DNA from: Silene latifolia
Lineage: Eukaryota; Streptophyta; Magnoliopsida; Caryophyllales; Caryophyllaceae
Length of the DNA: 64,000 nt
Assembly (NCBI RefSeq): GCF_048544455.1
Contig: NC_133528.1
Location: 49,156,293 to 49,220,292 of the forward strand
Reading direction: 5' to 3'
This document shows, piece after piece, positions 40,911-52,000 of this stretch; positions within the stretch are counted from its first letter, which is position 1, and the number at the start of each line of letters is the position of its first letter. The notes beneath the pieces were generated by a model. The model was not told the DNA's origin, did no database searches, and worked only from the letters and a program-made list of their open reading frames with translations. Made by a program: the position numbers and the translations under genes.

Positions 40911-42334
40911 TGATGAGTAAGAAAATTTAAAGTCGTCTTTTTCCCACTATGAAAACAAATTTATAAAACTCGATACCTAACTAGTAAAGCTTGGCAAGTC
41001 GAGGTCGATCATAAGGATGGTGAGAGTTTCTATTCAATTTGATAAAGGTCTAATTTAGTCGAATAATAGAGGATTTGAAGTCTAAATATTTAATTTAAGC
41101 AACTAAAGCAATGACAAAACTAAGGTATGGTCAATTTATAATAAAGCTAGGGTAGTCGGGTTCACCTAAGTGAGTAAAGGTAAACAAGGGTGAAGCACCG
41201 GGTAAGGGTAGAGGTTAACTTAGGTAAGAGGTCCAATATCTTGGCCTCCCTAAAGAAAGACACATAACTTTCATAAAGTATCAATTCTCAACTTAATCAA
41301 GATATCAAAACACCCTACAACTTTCATTTATAGAGAACTTAAGCAAACAATGAAGAAAGGTGAGAGCTTTCACTCATAAAATTCCACAAACACCTTGTGT
41401 GCATCAATAAGTAAGCTAACAATTCTACCCAAAACCCAATTATTAATTACCCAAGTTATACCATTAATTTTACTTTGGGTCCCCCTAAACCCTAGAGGGT
41501 CACTACTCACATCTCATACTTAAGAAAAGGTAAACAATTGATAAAATAAAAGCAAACATGGTAAAAATTATAACAATAATAAAGAGACAAAATAGAAATG
41601 TAAACAATTGAAACAATTAATAAACAAACTTAAAAAGAGAAGAACTTGTACCAACAAAGGAGAAAGGTTGAGTCTTGTATTAATAATGGAAGAAATCTTT
41701 CAAACTTCTTCAATTACAACCCAAATACTCAAGAGTAAACTAATGAAACTAAGTAGATCTATATTAATTATGTAGATAATTAAGGTTTGATTAAGGAAAG
41801 ATTAATACTTTGCTTAGGAAACTTGCATAAAACATGAGAGAATTCTAGATCTAGGGTAATGTGTCGAATGCAATTATGAAAGGGGTATTTATAGTTTACA
41901 ACCATTTAAGTCAAAAATTACAAGAAATTGAAAGTGCGAAAATAGGACTCTGGGCCGGTCAACTGGTCGCCGGTCCAGGACCGGCTGGAAAGTTCGTGTA
42001 TTTTTTCGTCCAAAATTAAATAGCAGCTACATTGGGCCAGTTGACCAGCCGCCGGCTACGGACCAGCTCCTGGAAGGGCGCTCAACCGGTGGACCGGCTA
42101 CCGGCCGGGAGTCCTTTTTCGTATTCCTTCAATCTTCTTCCCCATGCTTGCTTCGTGAGGTCCTTTGCTAGCTCCTTTAGTCCTTTCGGGTTCACAACCT
42201 ACAAGGAGAGACATAAAACTCGTAGAATGGGACTAAGGTTATAAAATGCAAGCTAAAGAGGTCAAAACCGTCTAGATTAGGGACAAAATACAAAGGGAAG
42301 AAGGGGGAAAGTGGTACAAAATAGACAATTATCA
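40911..42334 (-). repeat. Inverted, full-length copy of the element D LTR
   Basis: 1424 bp, TGATGAG...AATTATCA. CCGG-palindrome cluster at about 41955-42112; minus-strand TATA at 41886-41893. Confidence 0.85.
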
Positions 42335-42520
42335 GTGAGGCTTTTAGATGTTCCCTACACTCAAAAACAATATTAGTGTACGGCCCACACAGGCTATTAC
42401 GACCCAAAATAGCGTTGACAGCGAGAATACAACCCAAGCTAATGATACAATTTCCAAGGTTGTTAACCGCGAAGACGAGACCCTCTCTAATCGCAAGGAG
42501 CTCGGCAATGAAGGGGTGGT
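42335..42520 (-). pseudogene. Inverted copy of LINE-1 RNase H
   Basis: Reverse complement of 39590-39778, joined at 42521 to the element D leader. Plus-strand ORFs here are antisense shadows. Confidence 0.85.
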
Positions 42521-42583
42521 AGAGTGCTTGTTTGTTCTAGTAGTTGTGTGCTTCATTGTAGAGTGTGTTATTTTTGCCTTTCC

Positions 42584-42603
42584 CTAGTGTGTAAAAACAC
42601 TAG
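42584..42603 (+). other. Hairpin in the element D leader
   Basis: Stem CTAGTGT / ACACTAG with a six-base loop, about 100 bases before the gag ATG. It may be the counterpart of the leader hairpins in A, B and C; its distance to the primer-binding site cannot be measured because of the rearrangement. Confidence 0.5.
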
Positions 42604-42650
42604 AAGACTAATGGTTAATCGAGTGCACGCCTAGGAGGAACCATCTAGCT

Positions 42651-44520
42651 TTGCTCTTTATCTCCGACCCCGAGAGGCTCTTTCGAACCTTAAGGACAAG
42701 GACTATGGTAGGAGTTAGGAATTCTCCTCAAGCAATCATAGACCAAGCAAACTCACCCACACAACCAATCAATGAAACCACAACCCAACTACCACCAAAC
42801 AACACAATTGAGCCTCCAATAGAAAATCCTTTCCACGAATTCCAAATTCCAACTCCACCTCAATCACCACCCCCTCATATACTAAATCCACCACCACCCA
42901 TGTCTTTACGTGACCATAACCGTCCGAACCATCATGATGCTTGTAACCCCATCAACTTTGGCACTTTGGCATCCAACAATTTTGAGATGCATTCCGCCCA
43001 AGTTAGGTTGATAGAAAAAGACTTGTTCAGGGGTCATATCGAAGAAGATGCTCATGCTCATCTAAGGAAATTCAAAAACAAAGTCGCTATGATGAAAAAG
43101 AACGGGGTATCCGAAGATACACTAAGGATGATGTTGTTCCCATTCTCCTTGACGGGTAAGGCGGACCGATGGTTGAATGTTCACCCTCCGGACACATTCA
43201 CGACATGGGACGCCTTAGCTAAGGAATTCTTGGCCAAGTACTATCCATCATCCAAGACCGCCATTCTTCGAAATGAAATCCACACTTTCCAACAAGAGGA
43301 TGGAGAATCTATGGGTGAGTCATGGGATAGATATCAAGACCTTATCGCTAGTTGTCCTCACCACAGGATTCCGGAGTGGTATGTCACCCAAACCTTCTTC
43401 CAAACCTTGTTGCCAAGAACTAAAGAAATGGTTAATGCGTCCGCGGGATGATGAGGAAGGGGCGACACTAATCAAGAAGATGGGGGACTCGGAGGTCAAC
43501 TATGGCTCAAGGGGAAATGTGCTTAGGGACAATGGCCGATATCCCAAGGAAACCACTTCTAATACAAATGCCGAGATAAATGCCAAGTTTGGCCTTCTCA
43601 CCAAGAAGTTTGAGCCATTGATAAGAAACCAAGTCCATCAAGCTAGTGGATCCCATGGTCCACCAATGAAAGAAATGATCCAAAGTGTTCCTTGTGAGCT
43701 ATGTGGAGGACATGATCACACATTTGATGTATGTGCCAACAACTCCTATAATGTGGGGTATGAAAACAACATGCAATATGTTAATGCTTTCCAAAGCTAT
43801 AACAACAATACGATACCACCACGACCACCCTACAACAATCCCAATATCTATAAGCCAAACACCAATTTCTATCATCCGAGTTTGAAGAACCACCCCAATT
43901 TTAGCTACAAAAGCACCAATGTCCAAAACCCACAACAACTTCAACCATAAATGCCCAACACCAACCCACCCAGGTTTTCTCAACCTAGAGGTGGATATCC
44001 TAATCAAAGAAACAGCATCGGAAATCAAAACCGAAACTTTGGGAACCAACTTAAAGGGTACCAAGATTTTGGAAGCAAACAAAACAATCAAGGGTTCTAT
44101 CAAGGGAACTAAATTAATCAAGCTAATCAAGGGTTTGGGCAAGGGTTTGCTCAAGGGGTTCAAGAACAAGGTCAAGGACCAAACTTCAACAACCATGGTA
44201 AAAAAAGGGAACTATCAAGAGGGACAAAATTACAACAACAATCAAGGTCCCAACACCCGAAATGACTATGGGTTCCCTTTACCCATTGTCAATCAACCCT
44301 ATCAAGAGCCTATGGTTGATACATCCCATGGTGAAATCATAAAGATGTTTAAAAACATGCAAATGCAGCATAGCCAAGACTTGGCTAATTTCAAATTGCT
44401 AGTCAACAAGAGAGTGTCAACCAAAGACTGGTTCACCAAAAGAAGATGAGAGAAATGGAGGCCTAATTGGCCGCTCATGCTCTTGCTAATCCTCATAGGC
44501 CACTCGGTGGCTAGTTAGCT
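42651..44520 (+). pseudogene. Gag of element D
   Basis: The ATG at 42705 (MVGVRNSPQ) is more likely than 42651. A Pro/Asn-rich N-terminus is followed by a capsid core (VRLIEKDLFRGHIEEDAHAH, MLFPFSLTGKADRWL, LAKEFLAKYYPSSKTAILRN, TFFQTLLPRTKEMVNASAG). A frameshift at about 43445 leads to a frame with an intact zinc knuckle, CELCGGHDHTFDVC (CX2CX4HX4C, about 43690-43735), then an Asn/Pro/Tyr-rich region. A stop at 43949 and a further frame to 44449 (MFKNMQMQHSQDLANFK) carry the gag tail. Confidence 0.83.
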
Positions 44521-44763
44521 CAAGGGAAAAGCTCCAAAGATGCTTCTACTAGCCACCAAGCACATGCGGTGGTCTTGAGTAGTGTAATAGATCTTGAAGA
44601 TCCTTACAAGAACCTTGAGATTGAGGTTGATATGGATCCCAAGAGAAAGAGGATGGAAATGAATGGTGGAAGGGAAAGCCCACCAATGACACCACCGGCA
44701 AGGATGAGTGAAGCAAAGAAGGGGAAGAGGACATGTGAAGAATCCTAAAGTGGGGGAATACAA

Positions 44764-45843
44764 ATGGGAAAGGAAGTTGATGGCTTAGTTGAAGATCTAC
44801 CTTATGAGGAAGAAGGGGGTGAAGATGATACCGAAGAAGTGCTCTTGCAACCCACCACAAAGGTAACAAAGAAATCAAACCCTCCAAAGGTGCTCTTCGA
44901 TTCTCAACTTGTTACCCATATTTCTTACCCCTCAAGAGCAATACAGAGTAGGGAAAACTTCAAGTATGCCAAGTTTTGTGACATGCTTGAGAAACTTGAA
45001 GTAACCCTACCCTTTACCGAAGTGATTTTGAACATGCCGCCAACTTACACAAAATTTTTGAAGGACATCTTGACTAAGAAAAGAGTCTTGGATGACCAAG
45101 AAATAGTGGCAATGGAAGAAGCATGTAGTGCTAATATCCTTAACAAAATGCCCACTAAACTTGGTGACCCGGGAAGCTTTTTAATTCCTTGTGTAGTTGG
45201 TGGTGTTCCGATATCAAGAGCTCTTTGTGACTTGGGAGCAAGTGTGAGTGTCATACCTATAAAAGTTGCAAGGAAAATTGGCATTCATAGTCTTGTTCCT
45301 ACTACCATGACCCTCCAATTGGCGAATAGGTCAGTCAAGCGCCCTTTGGGGGTGTTTGAAGACTTACCCGTCAAAGTTGGAAAATTTTTAATCCCGGCCG
45401 ATTTTGTTGTCCTTGACATCCCGGAGGATAGCCATACCCCCATTATCCTAGGTAGGCCATTCTTGGCTACCAGAGGAGTACTTATTGATGTGAGAAATGG
45501 GCGGCTAACCTTCCGGATTAAGGGTGACAAGGTCGAATTTAATCTTCCAAATTTGATGAAAGGCCCTAAAGTTGAAAGAGCATGTACTATTGAAGTGATT
45601 GATGAAGTAGTTGAATCGGTGGCTCGGGAAGAGTCAGAGATGGAAGAAGCCTTCCAAATCTCCCTACCTGACGAGGAAATGAAAGAAGACCATGAGGTCG
45701 ATGATGAACTTTTGAAGAAGGTGGAGGGACTTCTCCCTCCAAAGGTACAACTCGAACCTCTACCTCCCTCACTCAAGTATGCCTGTCTTGGTGAGGCAGA
45801 GTCTTATCATGTGATTATCAATGCCAACCTAAGTGAGGCTTAA
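44764..45843 (+). pseudogene. Protease of element D (359-codon ORF)
   Basis: Linker (FDSQLVTHISYPSRAIQSRE, CDMLEKLEVTLPFTEV), then protease ALCDLGASVSVIPIKVAR (DLGA active site), LANRSVKRPLGVFEDLPVKV, TPIILGRPFLATRG. An acidic linker follows, with PPSLKYACLGEAESYHVI at the end. A TAA at 45841 separates it from RT; the frame continues after the stop. Confidence 0.85.
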
Positions 45844-46720
45844 AAGATAAAACTTTTAAAAGTCTTGAAAGCCCACAAGAGCTCACTAGGGTATAGCATT
45901 GAGGACATCAAGTGATTAAGCCCAAATTTTTGCATGCATAGGATCGTGTTAGAGGAGGGAAGTCAACCTAAGGTTGAAGGTCTACGGCGAATAAACCCCA
46001 AGATGGCTGAGGTTGTGAAAAATGAGGTCTTAAAATTGTTTGATGCGGGTATTATTTACCAAATCACCGATAGTAAGTGGGTGAGTCCCGTCCAAAATGT
46101 ACCCAAGAAAGGTGGGGTGACTATGGTGGAACAAGAGGATGGGACTCACATGCCGACTCGTCCGGTGACCGGGTGGCGGATGTGAATTGATTATAGAAAG
46201 CTAAATGCCGCCACCCTTAAAGACCACTTCCCCCATCCCCTTCATTGACCAAATGCTAGAAAGACTTGCGGGGCATGCTTACTATTGTTTTCTTGATCGA
46301 TACTCCGGATTTTTCCAAATCCCAATCCATCGGGAGGACCAAGAGAAAACAACATTTACATGCCTCATTGGAGTTTATGCTTACCGTAGAATGTCATTTG
46401 GGTTGTGAAATGCACCCGACACCTTTCAAAGGTGTATGATGGTCATTTTCTCGGATTTTCTTGAAAAGAGCATAGAGGTCTTCATGGACGACTTTAGTGT
46501 CCATGGAGACTCCTTTGAGCATGGACTTGTTAATTTGACAAATGTTTTGAAGAGATGTGAAGAGCACAATCTAATTTTAAATTGGAAAAAATGTCATTTC
46601 ATGGTTGAAGAAGGGATTGTGCTCGATCACATTATCTCCAAGAGGGGCATTGAGGATGATGGAGCCAAAGTGGCGGTCATAGAAAATTTATCACCTCCCT
46701 CAAATGTGAAGGGGGTGAGG
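45844..46720 (+). pseudogene. Reverse transcriptase of element D
   Basis: VLKAHKSSLGYSIEDIK, stop, FCMHRIVLEEG, SKWVSPVQNVPKKGG, WRM-stop-IDYRKLNAAT, a frameshift at 46205, MLERLAGHAYYCFLDRYSGFFQI (motif A Asp; R replaces the usual G/N), FGL-stop-NAPDTFQRCMM, FMDDFSVHGDSFEHG (motif C). Four of the visible stops are TGA at otherwise conserved positions. Confidence 0.86.
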
Positions 46721-47337
46721 AGTTTTCTTGGCCATGCCGGATTTTATAGGCGATTTGTTAAAGATTTTTCAATGATAGCAAAACCATTAACCTCCCTTCT
46801 CCTCAAAGATGTGCCATTTTTGTTTGATGAACTTTGTCTTGAGTCATTCCATAGTTTGGAGCAAGCTTTGGTCACGGCTCCTATAATTCGGGCTCCAGAT
46901 TGGAATCTTCCATTCGAGATTATGTGTGATGCGTCGTATTTTGCGGTGGGCGCGGTTTTAGGCCAAGTAGTTGACAAAAAGCAACATGTCATCTACTACA
47001 CAAGAAAAACTCTTGACCAAGACCAATGCAACTATTCAACTACGGAGAAGGAGATGTTGGCCATAGTTCATGTTACTGAGAAATTCCGGCAATATTTGGT
47101 TGGCTCCAAGGTGGTGGTGTATACCGATAACACCGCTTTGAGGCAACTCATGGTGAAAAAGGATGCCAAGCCAAGGCTCTTGCGTTGAGTTTTATTGCTT
47201 CAAGAGTTTGGCTTGGAAATCAAGGACAAGGCGGGAATCGAGAACGTTGTGGCCGACCACCTATCTCGGTTAACCGTTGAAGATCATGGAATTCAAGATG
47301 AAAGTGGGCCAATTAATGAATGGCTAAGAGAAGATAG
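46720..47337 (+). pseudogene. RNase H of element D
   Basis: [77 protein letters not shown] with the usual Asp residues; then Trp to stop (TGA at 47187), [26 protein letters not shown]. Cut at 47337 by the copia LTR. Confidence 0.85.
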
Positions 47338-47636
47338 TGTTGGAGTATGTATCCTCAACAATAGTGCGATCACATAATCAAATCTCATAATAAGAATACG
47401 TAAGGGATGATTTAATATATATAGTCAACTGATCAACATTAATCGGTAATGATTGGCTAACTAGAGTTTGACATTACTGTCGTTTGACGGTGGTGATCAT
47501 TTGATCCCTTAAGGTCACACCTAAAGGATAAAACCCAAATAGATAATTAATTAATTGTATTTGATACAGATTAATTAATCCCTTAATTATGTGAGCTGAA
47601 TTGTATATCTTATTGTAATATGATTAAATAGGGTTT
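47338..47636 (+). repeat. 5' LTR of element E, first part
   Basis: Aligns with 57382-57455 at its start. Interrupted by LINE-2 at about 47637; the remainder is 50190-51188. No ORF. Confidence 0.82.
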
Positions 47637-47756
47637 TTTTTCTTTTTTTTTTTCAAAAAGATATCATTTTATTTCATTGAAGAAAAGAAATTACAAATTG
47701 CAAGGATATCACACTAGCAAACAACTTAAGTAAACACTTAAGCCAAAATATGCTCT

Positions 47757-48596
47757 AATTTAAGAGCTAAGTCTAGATAATAAGACAGCCGACCGCTTCT
47801 TCATTTGCATTCGAACTGAAACCAGGAACTTGATATTGGTAACAATGTCCTGAACAGTGTGCTCTGTCCTAGTGAAGATCCTACCATTTCTTTCCATCCA
47901 AATTTTATATACAGCCGCTGCCAGGGTCGTACTAAACCAGATTTTGTCCCAACCGTTTTTACTCATATGATCAAAATTCCATTTCATCCCAATTAGAAGA
48001 TCATAGTTTTGGATGGTCAGTTGCTGCCAAGTTTGTAATTCAGACCAGACTGCCTGTGCAAAAGTGCATTTAAAAAATAGATGCTGATGATTCTCCTCAG
48101 CATTCCTACAAAGAGAGCATCTATTAGCAAGCTGAAACCCCCTGAGTTGCAGATTATCCAGAGTTGCTAGTTTTCCTTGAGCAGCAAGAATGGCAATGAT
48201 CTTGTGACTAGGAATTATACTAGAGTGAAAGAAGACAGAATACCAATCTTCTTGGAGAGGAGCCTGCAGTAGGTAGTTATAGATGAGATTTGTGGAGAGC
48301 TTACCACCAACTACCCATGAAGCCAAAAATTGTTGAGCCTCCCGAACAGAACCAGCTTTAGCAATCAGAACATCCCTAGCCCCAAGAATACCTTTAAGAC
48401 TGGAGGAGAAGTAGTCTTTGGAAGGAAGAGACCAGATTGTTGCTGATTTTAAAACTTATTGCTGATGCCATCTTGCCCACATACCTTCAGAATTAGTAGA
48501 AAGTTTCCAAACCCAGTGAATGAGTAGGGCAATGTTCCAAGTATAGACATCCTTGATACTGAACCCACCTCTATGCAAAGGAGCACAGATTTGAGC
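47757..48596 (-). pseudogene. LINE-2 C-terminal region (zf-RVT)
   Basis: Continues the RT frame past a TAG at 48594-48596 and a TAA near 48455. Contains APLHRGGFSIKDVYTWNIA, SSIIPSHKIIAILAAQGKLA, then CSLCRNAEENHQHLFFKC, the Cys/His zinc-binding motif of the zf-RVT domain. Ends at a natural stop near 47757. No RNase H domain follows, as in many plant L1 elements. Confidence 0.83.
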
Positions 48597-50147
48597 CTAA
48601 CTTTTAAATTGCAGCTTTCTTTCTCCCTCAGATATGCCCCAGAAAAAATCCTTGCTAAGCTTGTTTATTCTGCGAAGCACATCTTGGGAAAACAGAACAC
48701 TAGAGCCCCAGTAGTTCTCAATACCAAAGATAACAGCGTTAAGTAACTGGATTTTCCCAGCATAAGTGAGAGTTTTTCCAATCCTATGCTGAAGTTTCTT
48801 CTGAATCTTGATCACCAGAGAGTCAAACATACTTACAGTATATCTGGAGGTTCCCAAGAGCAACCCAAGATATCTAACCGTGAACTGACCAGCTGAAAAA
48901 CCAGTCTCCTGAATAATAGCATCCTGAATTACTTGGGAGACTCCTCCAAAAAAGATATTAGTCTTCTCCACATTGGCCTTAAGTCCATAGATAAGGGCAA
49001 AATCACTTAAAGCCTGCTGAACTGCTTTAACAGAAGGGACATCCCCCCTAACAAACACCATCAAGTCATCAGCGAAGATTAAATGAGTTAAGTTTAGCTT
49101 GCTACACTTGGGGTGGTAAGAGACTAAAGGCTGATGGCAGAGACGTCTTAAGGATCTAGAAAGGATCTCCATACTGAGAACAAAGAGGTAAGGAGATAGA
49201 GGATCCCCTTGACGAATCCCACTCTTGCCTTGAAAGAAACCAAACTGACCCCCATTTAACTTAAGAGAGAACCAGACACTAGTGATACAACCTTGGATCC
49301 ATCTAATAAATTGTTGAGGAAACCCAAACTCAAGAAGCATATCAGCTACAAAGCTCCACTGCAAGGAATCAAAGGCTTTCCTAATGTCAACCTTAATCAG
49401 ACATCTAGGGGAAATGAACTTCTTATTATATCCTTTTACCAAGCCTTGAGACAGCAGGATGTTTTCATGAATGTTTCTTCCTTTAATGAAAGCTGCCTGT
49501 TCTTCTCCTACAATAGAAGGGGGCACTCTTTGCAACCTATTTGCAAGGATCTTACTAACAGTTTTATAAAAAACTGTACAGCAAGAGATAGGTCTAAAGT
49601 CCATCACAGTTGCAGGGATTTCCTTCTTAGGAATGAGGGAAAGAATAGTTGAATTAGCTTGTTTAGACATCCTGCCACTTCTAAAGAAACTTTGAACTGC
49701 TTTACAAAAGTCTCCTTCAATAATATTCCAAGCAGATTTAAAAAAACCAGCAGAAAACCCATCAATCCCAGGGCTACTCTGAGAGTCCATATTAAAGACA
49801 GCAGCTCTAATCTCAGCAGGAGAAACATTTTTGATGAGCCCTTCTTTGTCTTCTTCAGAAACTCTTACAACATCAGGGCAGGAAGTATGAACCATCTTAT
49901 CAGTAGGAGTTTCCTTTCCTAAAAGATCCTGATAATAGTCTTGAAAAGCTAACCCAAAATTATCAATCCCTTGATGGAGAGTGCCATTCTTATCTTTTAT
50001 GGCACCAATTATCTGTTGATGCTGTCTTTCAGTAATTTTTTCAAAGAAATATCGAGAACTACTATCAGAGAGCTGAACATTCTTAAGCTTGGCTCGATGA
50101 TGAAGAATAGAAAGTTCTGAATTTTTAAGAGAACTATAATTCTTCAA
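48597..50147 (-). pseudogene. LINE-2 reverse transcriptase (516-codon open frame)
   Basis: RT blocks are complete: SSPGIDGFSAGFFKSAW, FRPISCCTVFYKTVSKILAN, EEQAAFIKGRNIHENILLSQ, CLIKVDIRKAFDSLQW (motif A), GIRQGDPLSPYLFVLSMEIL (motif B), LTHLIFADDLMVF (motif C with the Asp pair), YLGLLLG (motif E). The open frame continues upstream of 50147 to the truncation point, so this ATG is not a true start. Not expected to be active because the endonuclease is missing. Confidence 0.9.
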
Positions 50148-50189
50148 ACATTCTTTCTCCTTCTGAATCAGCTCTGAATCAGGTCTGGT

Positions 50190-51188
50190 GAAAATGGATT
50201 AGATAAGATTTAATTTAGTAATTAAATGTTAAGTTACTAAATTAGTTGAGGTTTTATAAATATTTTGAGGTAGAGGTAATAAGTTATTTATATTTACAAG
50301 GAGTTGTAAATTTAACTAACTATTAATTATGGGACCCGTTATATATTGATATAATGGTAGTATACTACTTAAGTGTTGGGTGTATATTATTAGATTAATT
50401 ATAATATTTAATTGTCAAATGATTCTATTAATAATTAATTATATAAGATAATTGATCACATGATTTATAAGCATTTATGGGACAAATGTTAAAAATTAAA
50501 AATTGGACAAAATGGCATATGACAACCGGTTTTGGAGAGTATTATTATACTCTTTTCTTTGTCAAATTTTCCATCCAAAGTCATGTGCATATGACATTGG
50601 ATTCTTACACCATAATGATGATTCTTACTCTTACACTCAAACCTTTTGCATGCAAGATTAAAATAAGAGCAAAACCTCCACTTGTTATGTAGGTGTGTCG
50701 TATGGTACCCATATAAGGGGGCACTTTTGTGCTCATTTTGTTGGTTGCTCATTCTTACTCCTTTTTCTTACATGCAAAGTTCTTAAAAACCTCTAAAAAC
50801 ACAAACTCATATATACTAATATTCATCTACTTATTACTAGTTTAGTAATATATGTAAATTAGTATAATTTAGGGAATTTTACTACTACATATATATAGTT
50901 AATATTGTAATAGTTTTTGGGTAGAGTGTTGGTGCAACTAAGAGGAGGTATTCCCTAATGAATACTTGAAGATTTTGGAGGATCATCCTAATATGTTTAT
51001 GCTCAAGATCTAGGTTAGGAAGGTGTTCTAACCTAGCGCCCATATTTCGTCCATTATAAATGTAAGAAAATCGTTTTCTCCTAATCTTGTCAATTTTGTT
51101 ATGCATGCACTAGATCCATATGAGTATAAATTAAGAGTAATTTATAAAATCTATTAAATAAGTTTAATAGGGGTTCTTGAAACTTTCA
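50190..51188 (+). repeat. 5' LTR of element E, remainder
   Basis: AT-rich, ending CTTTCA two bases before the primer-binding site. No coding capacity. Net LTR length is about 1.3 kb. Confidence 0.75.
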
Positions 51189-51190
51189 AG

Positions 51191-51204
51191 TGGTATCAGA
51201 GCTC
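51191..51204 (+). promoter_or_regulatory. tRNA-Met-type primer-binding site of element E
   Basis: TGGTATCAGAGCTC, complementary to the initiator tRNA-Met end, as in most plant copia elements. Confidence 0.87.
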
Positions 51205-51269
51205 GGGTCGTGCATGCATAATCGGTTTGGTTTTTCCGAGTTAAATGTAACTTAATTAAAACTAGAAAT

Positions 51270-52000
51270 TTTGTGAGTTATGTGATAAAGCCACGAAATT
51301 ATTTTTGCATGTAATATATTCTGGTTCTAAAATATTTTTAGGTCATATTGTGATTTATGGATGATTATTGCTTATTTTAATAAATTTTAGTGAAATAATT
51401 ACATTTTAATGAATAAAATGAACTTTTATTTACTAAAAATAGTTAAATTTCACTACTGGCCGTGATATTTTAGTATGACCTAACATGCATATTTTTCATA
51501 TTGTATGTAAAATTTCGGATCATTGTGATTATTTTTGCATGTTTTATGATTTTTATGTGATAAAAATGGTATAAATGGAGGTTAAATAACTACAAAAATA
51601 GTTAAACTTCAAAACAGGCCATAAAATTTTAATATGATGTCACATGCATATTTAACAGATTGTATGTAAAATTTGAGATAAATGTGATTTATTATGCATG
51701 ATTTATAATTTTAGTGGTTGAAATGATATAAATAGTGACTACATTTAGCAAAAAAAGCTAAAATGAATTTTATGGCATGAAATTTTTTCCTAATGTTGTA
51801 TATATAATATGGACATCAGATCTAAAGTTGCATGATTAATTTTGATTGATTTGGTATGTTTATTGACTTTTATGTGATAAAATCGATAAAAGGGCAACTT
51901 TATTAGTCATAAAAAGAAATTAGAACTTTTTGGTTGAAATTTTATCATTTACATGTTTTGGAAATTATTTAAGAATGTTCAAAATTTTGATTTAGATTTT
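51270..52000 (+). repeat. Degenerate ~160-bp tandem repeats in the element E leader
   Basis: The segment AAAAATAGTTAAA / GGCCATAAAATTTTA / CACATGCATAT / TTGTATGTAAAATTT recurs with starts near 51432, 51591, 51747 and 51908 (spacings 159, 156, 161). Very AT-rich. Confidence 0.72.

Larger units (their letters stand above)
39588..42520. repeat. Large inverted duplication (arms ~1.28 kb, loop ~0.35 kb)
   Basis: Left arm 39588-40866 and right arm 41220-42520 are reverse complements with a few percent differences and one 34-bp indel. Each arm contains LINE RNase H sequence joined at the same base to the start of the D LTR (CTCAC|TGAT on the left, ATCA|GTGAG on the right). Because the host LINE flank is copied too, this is a genomic inverted duplication and not two insertions. 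Confidence 0.92.
39779..47337 (+). mobile_element. Element D: Athila-like Ty3 element with a rearranged 5' end
   Basis: LTR starting TGATGATTG at 39779 (truncated at 40866), an inverted LTR copy, then leader and gag-pol on the plus strand from about 42521 to 47337, where copia element E interrupts it inside the region after RNase H. The simplest reading is one plus-strand element whose LTR/PBS junction was replaced by the inverted duplication. Integrase and 3' LTR are not in the window. Confidence 0.75.
47637..50189 (-). mobile_element. LINE-2: 5'-truncated plant L1-type element
   Basis: Starts on the plus strand with a T-rich run (the reverse of the poly(A) tail) and ends near 50189 just upstream of the RT N-terminus, so the endonuclease is missing through 5' truncation. 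Only two stops interrupt about 790 codons, so it is far better preserved than LINE-1. A clear target-site duplication could not be identified. Confidence 0.85.

Noticed and set aside
40911-42334. Second, independent LTR insertion in opposite orientation
   Set aside because: The flanking LINE sequence is duplicated in mirror image and the junction bases are complementary, so one insertion plus an inverted duplication explains it.
43699-44196. 165-codon minus-strand ORF rich in Leu/Val/Ile
   Set aside because: Antisense of the Asn/Pro-rich gag tail of element D; its hydrophobic look is a reverse-complement artefact.
45285-45776. 163-codon minus-strand Ser-rich ORF
   Set aside because: Antisense of the element D protease and its acidic linker.
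45844-47190. Programmed readthrough of TGA codons in element D
   Set aside because: TGA replaces Cys, Gly and Trp at unrelated places alongside frameshifts; ordinary decay is simpler.
47637-50189. Target-site duplication for LINE-2
   Set aside because: ATGATTAAATAG on the left and ATGGATTAGATAAG on the right are similar but not convincing by eye.
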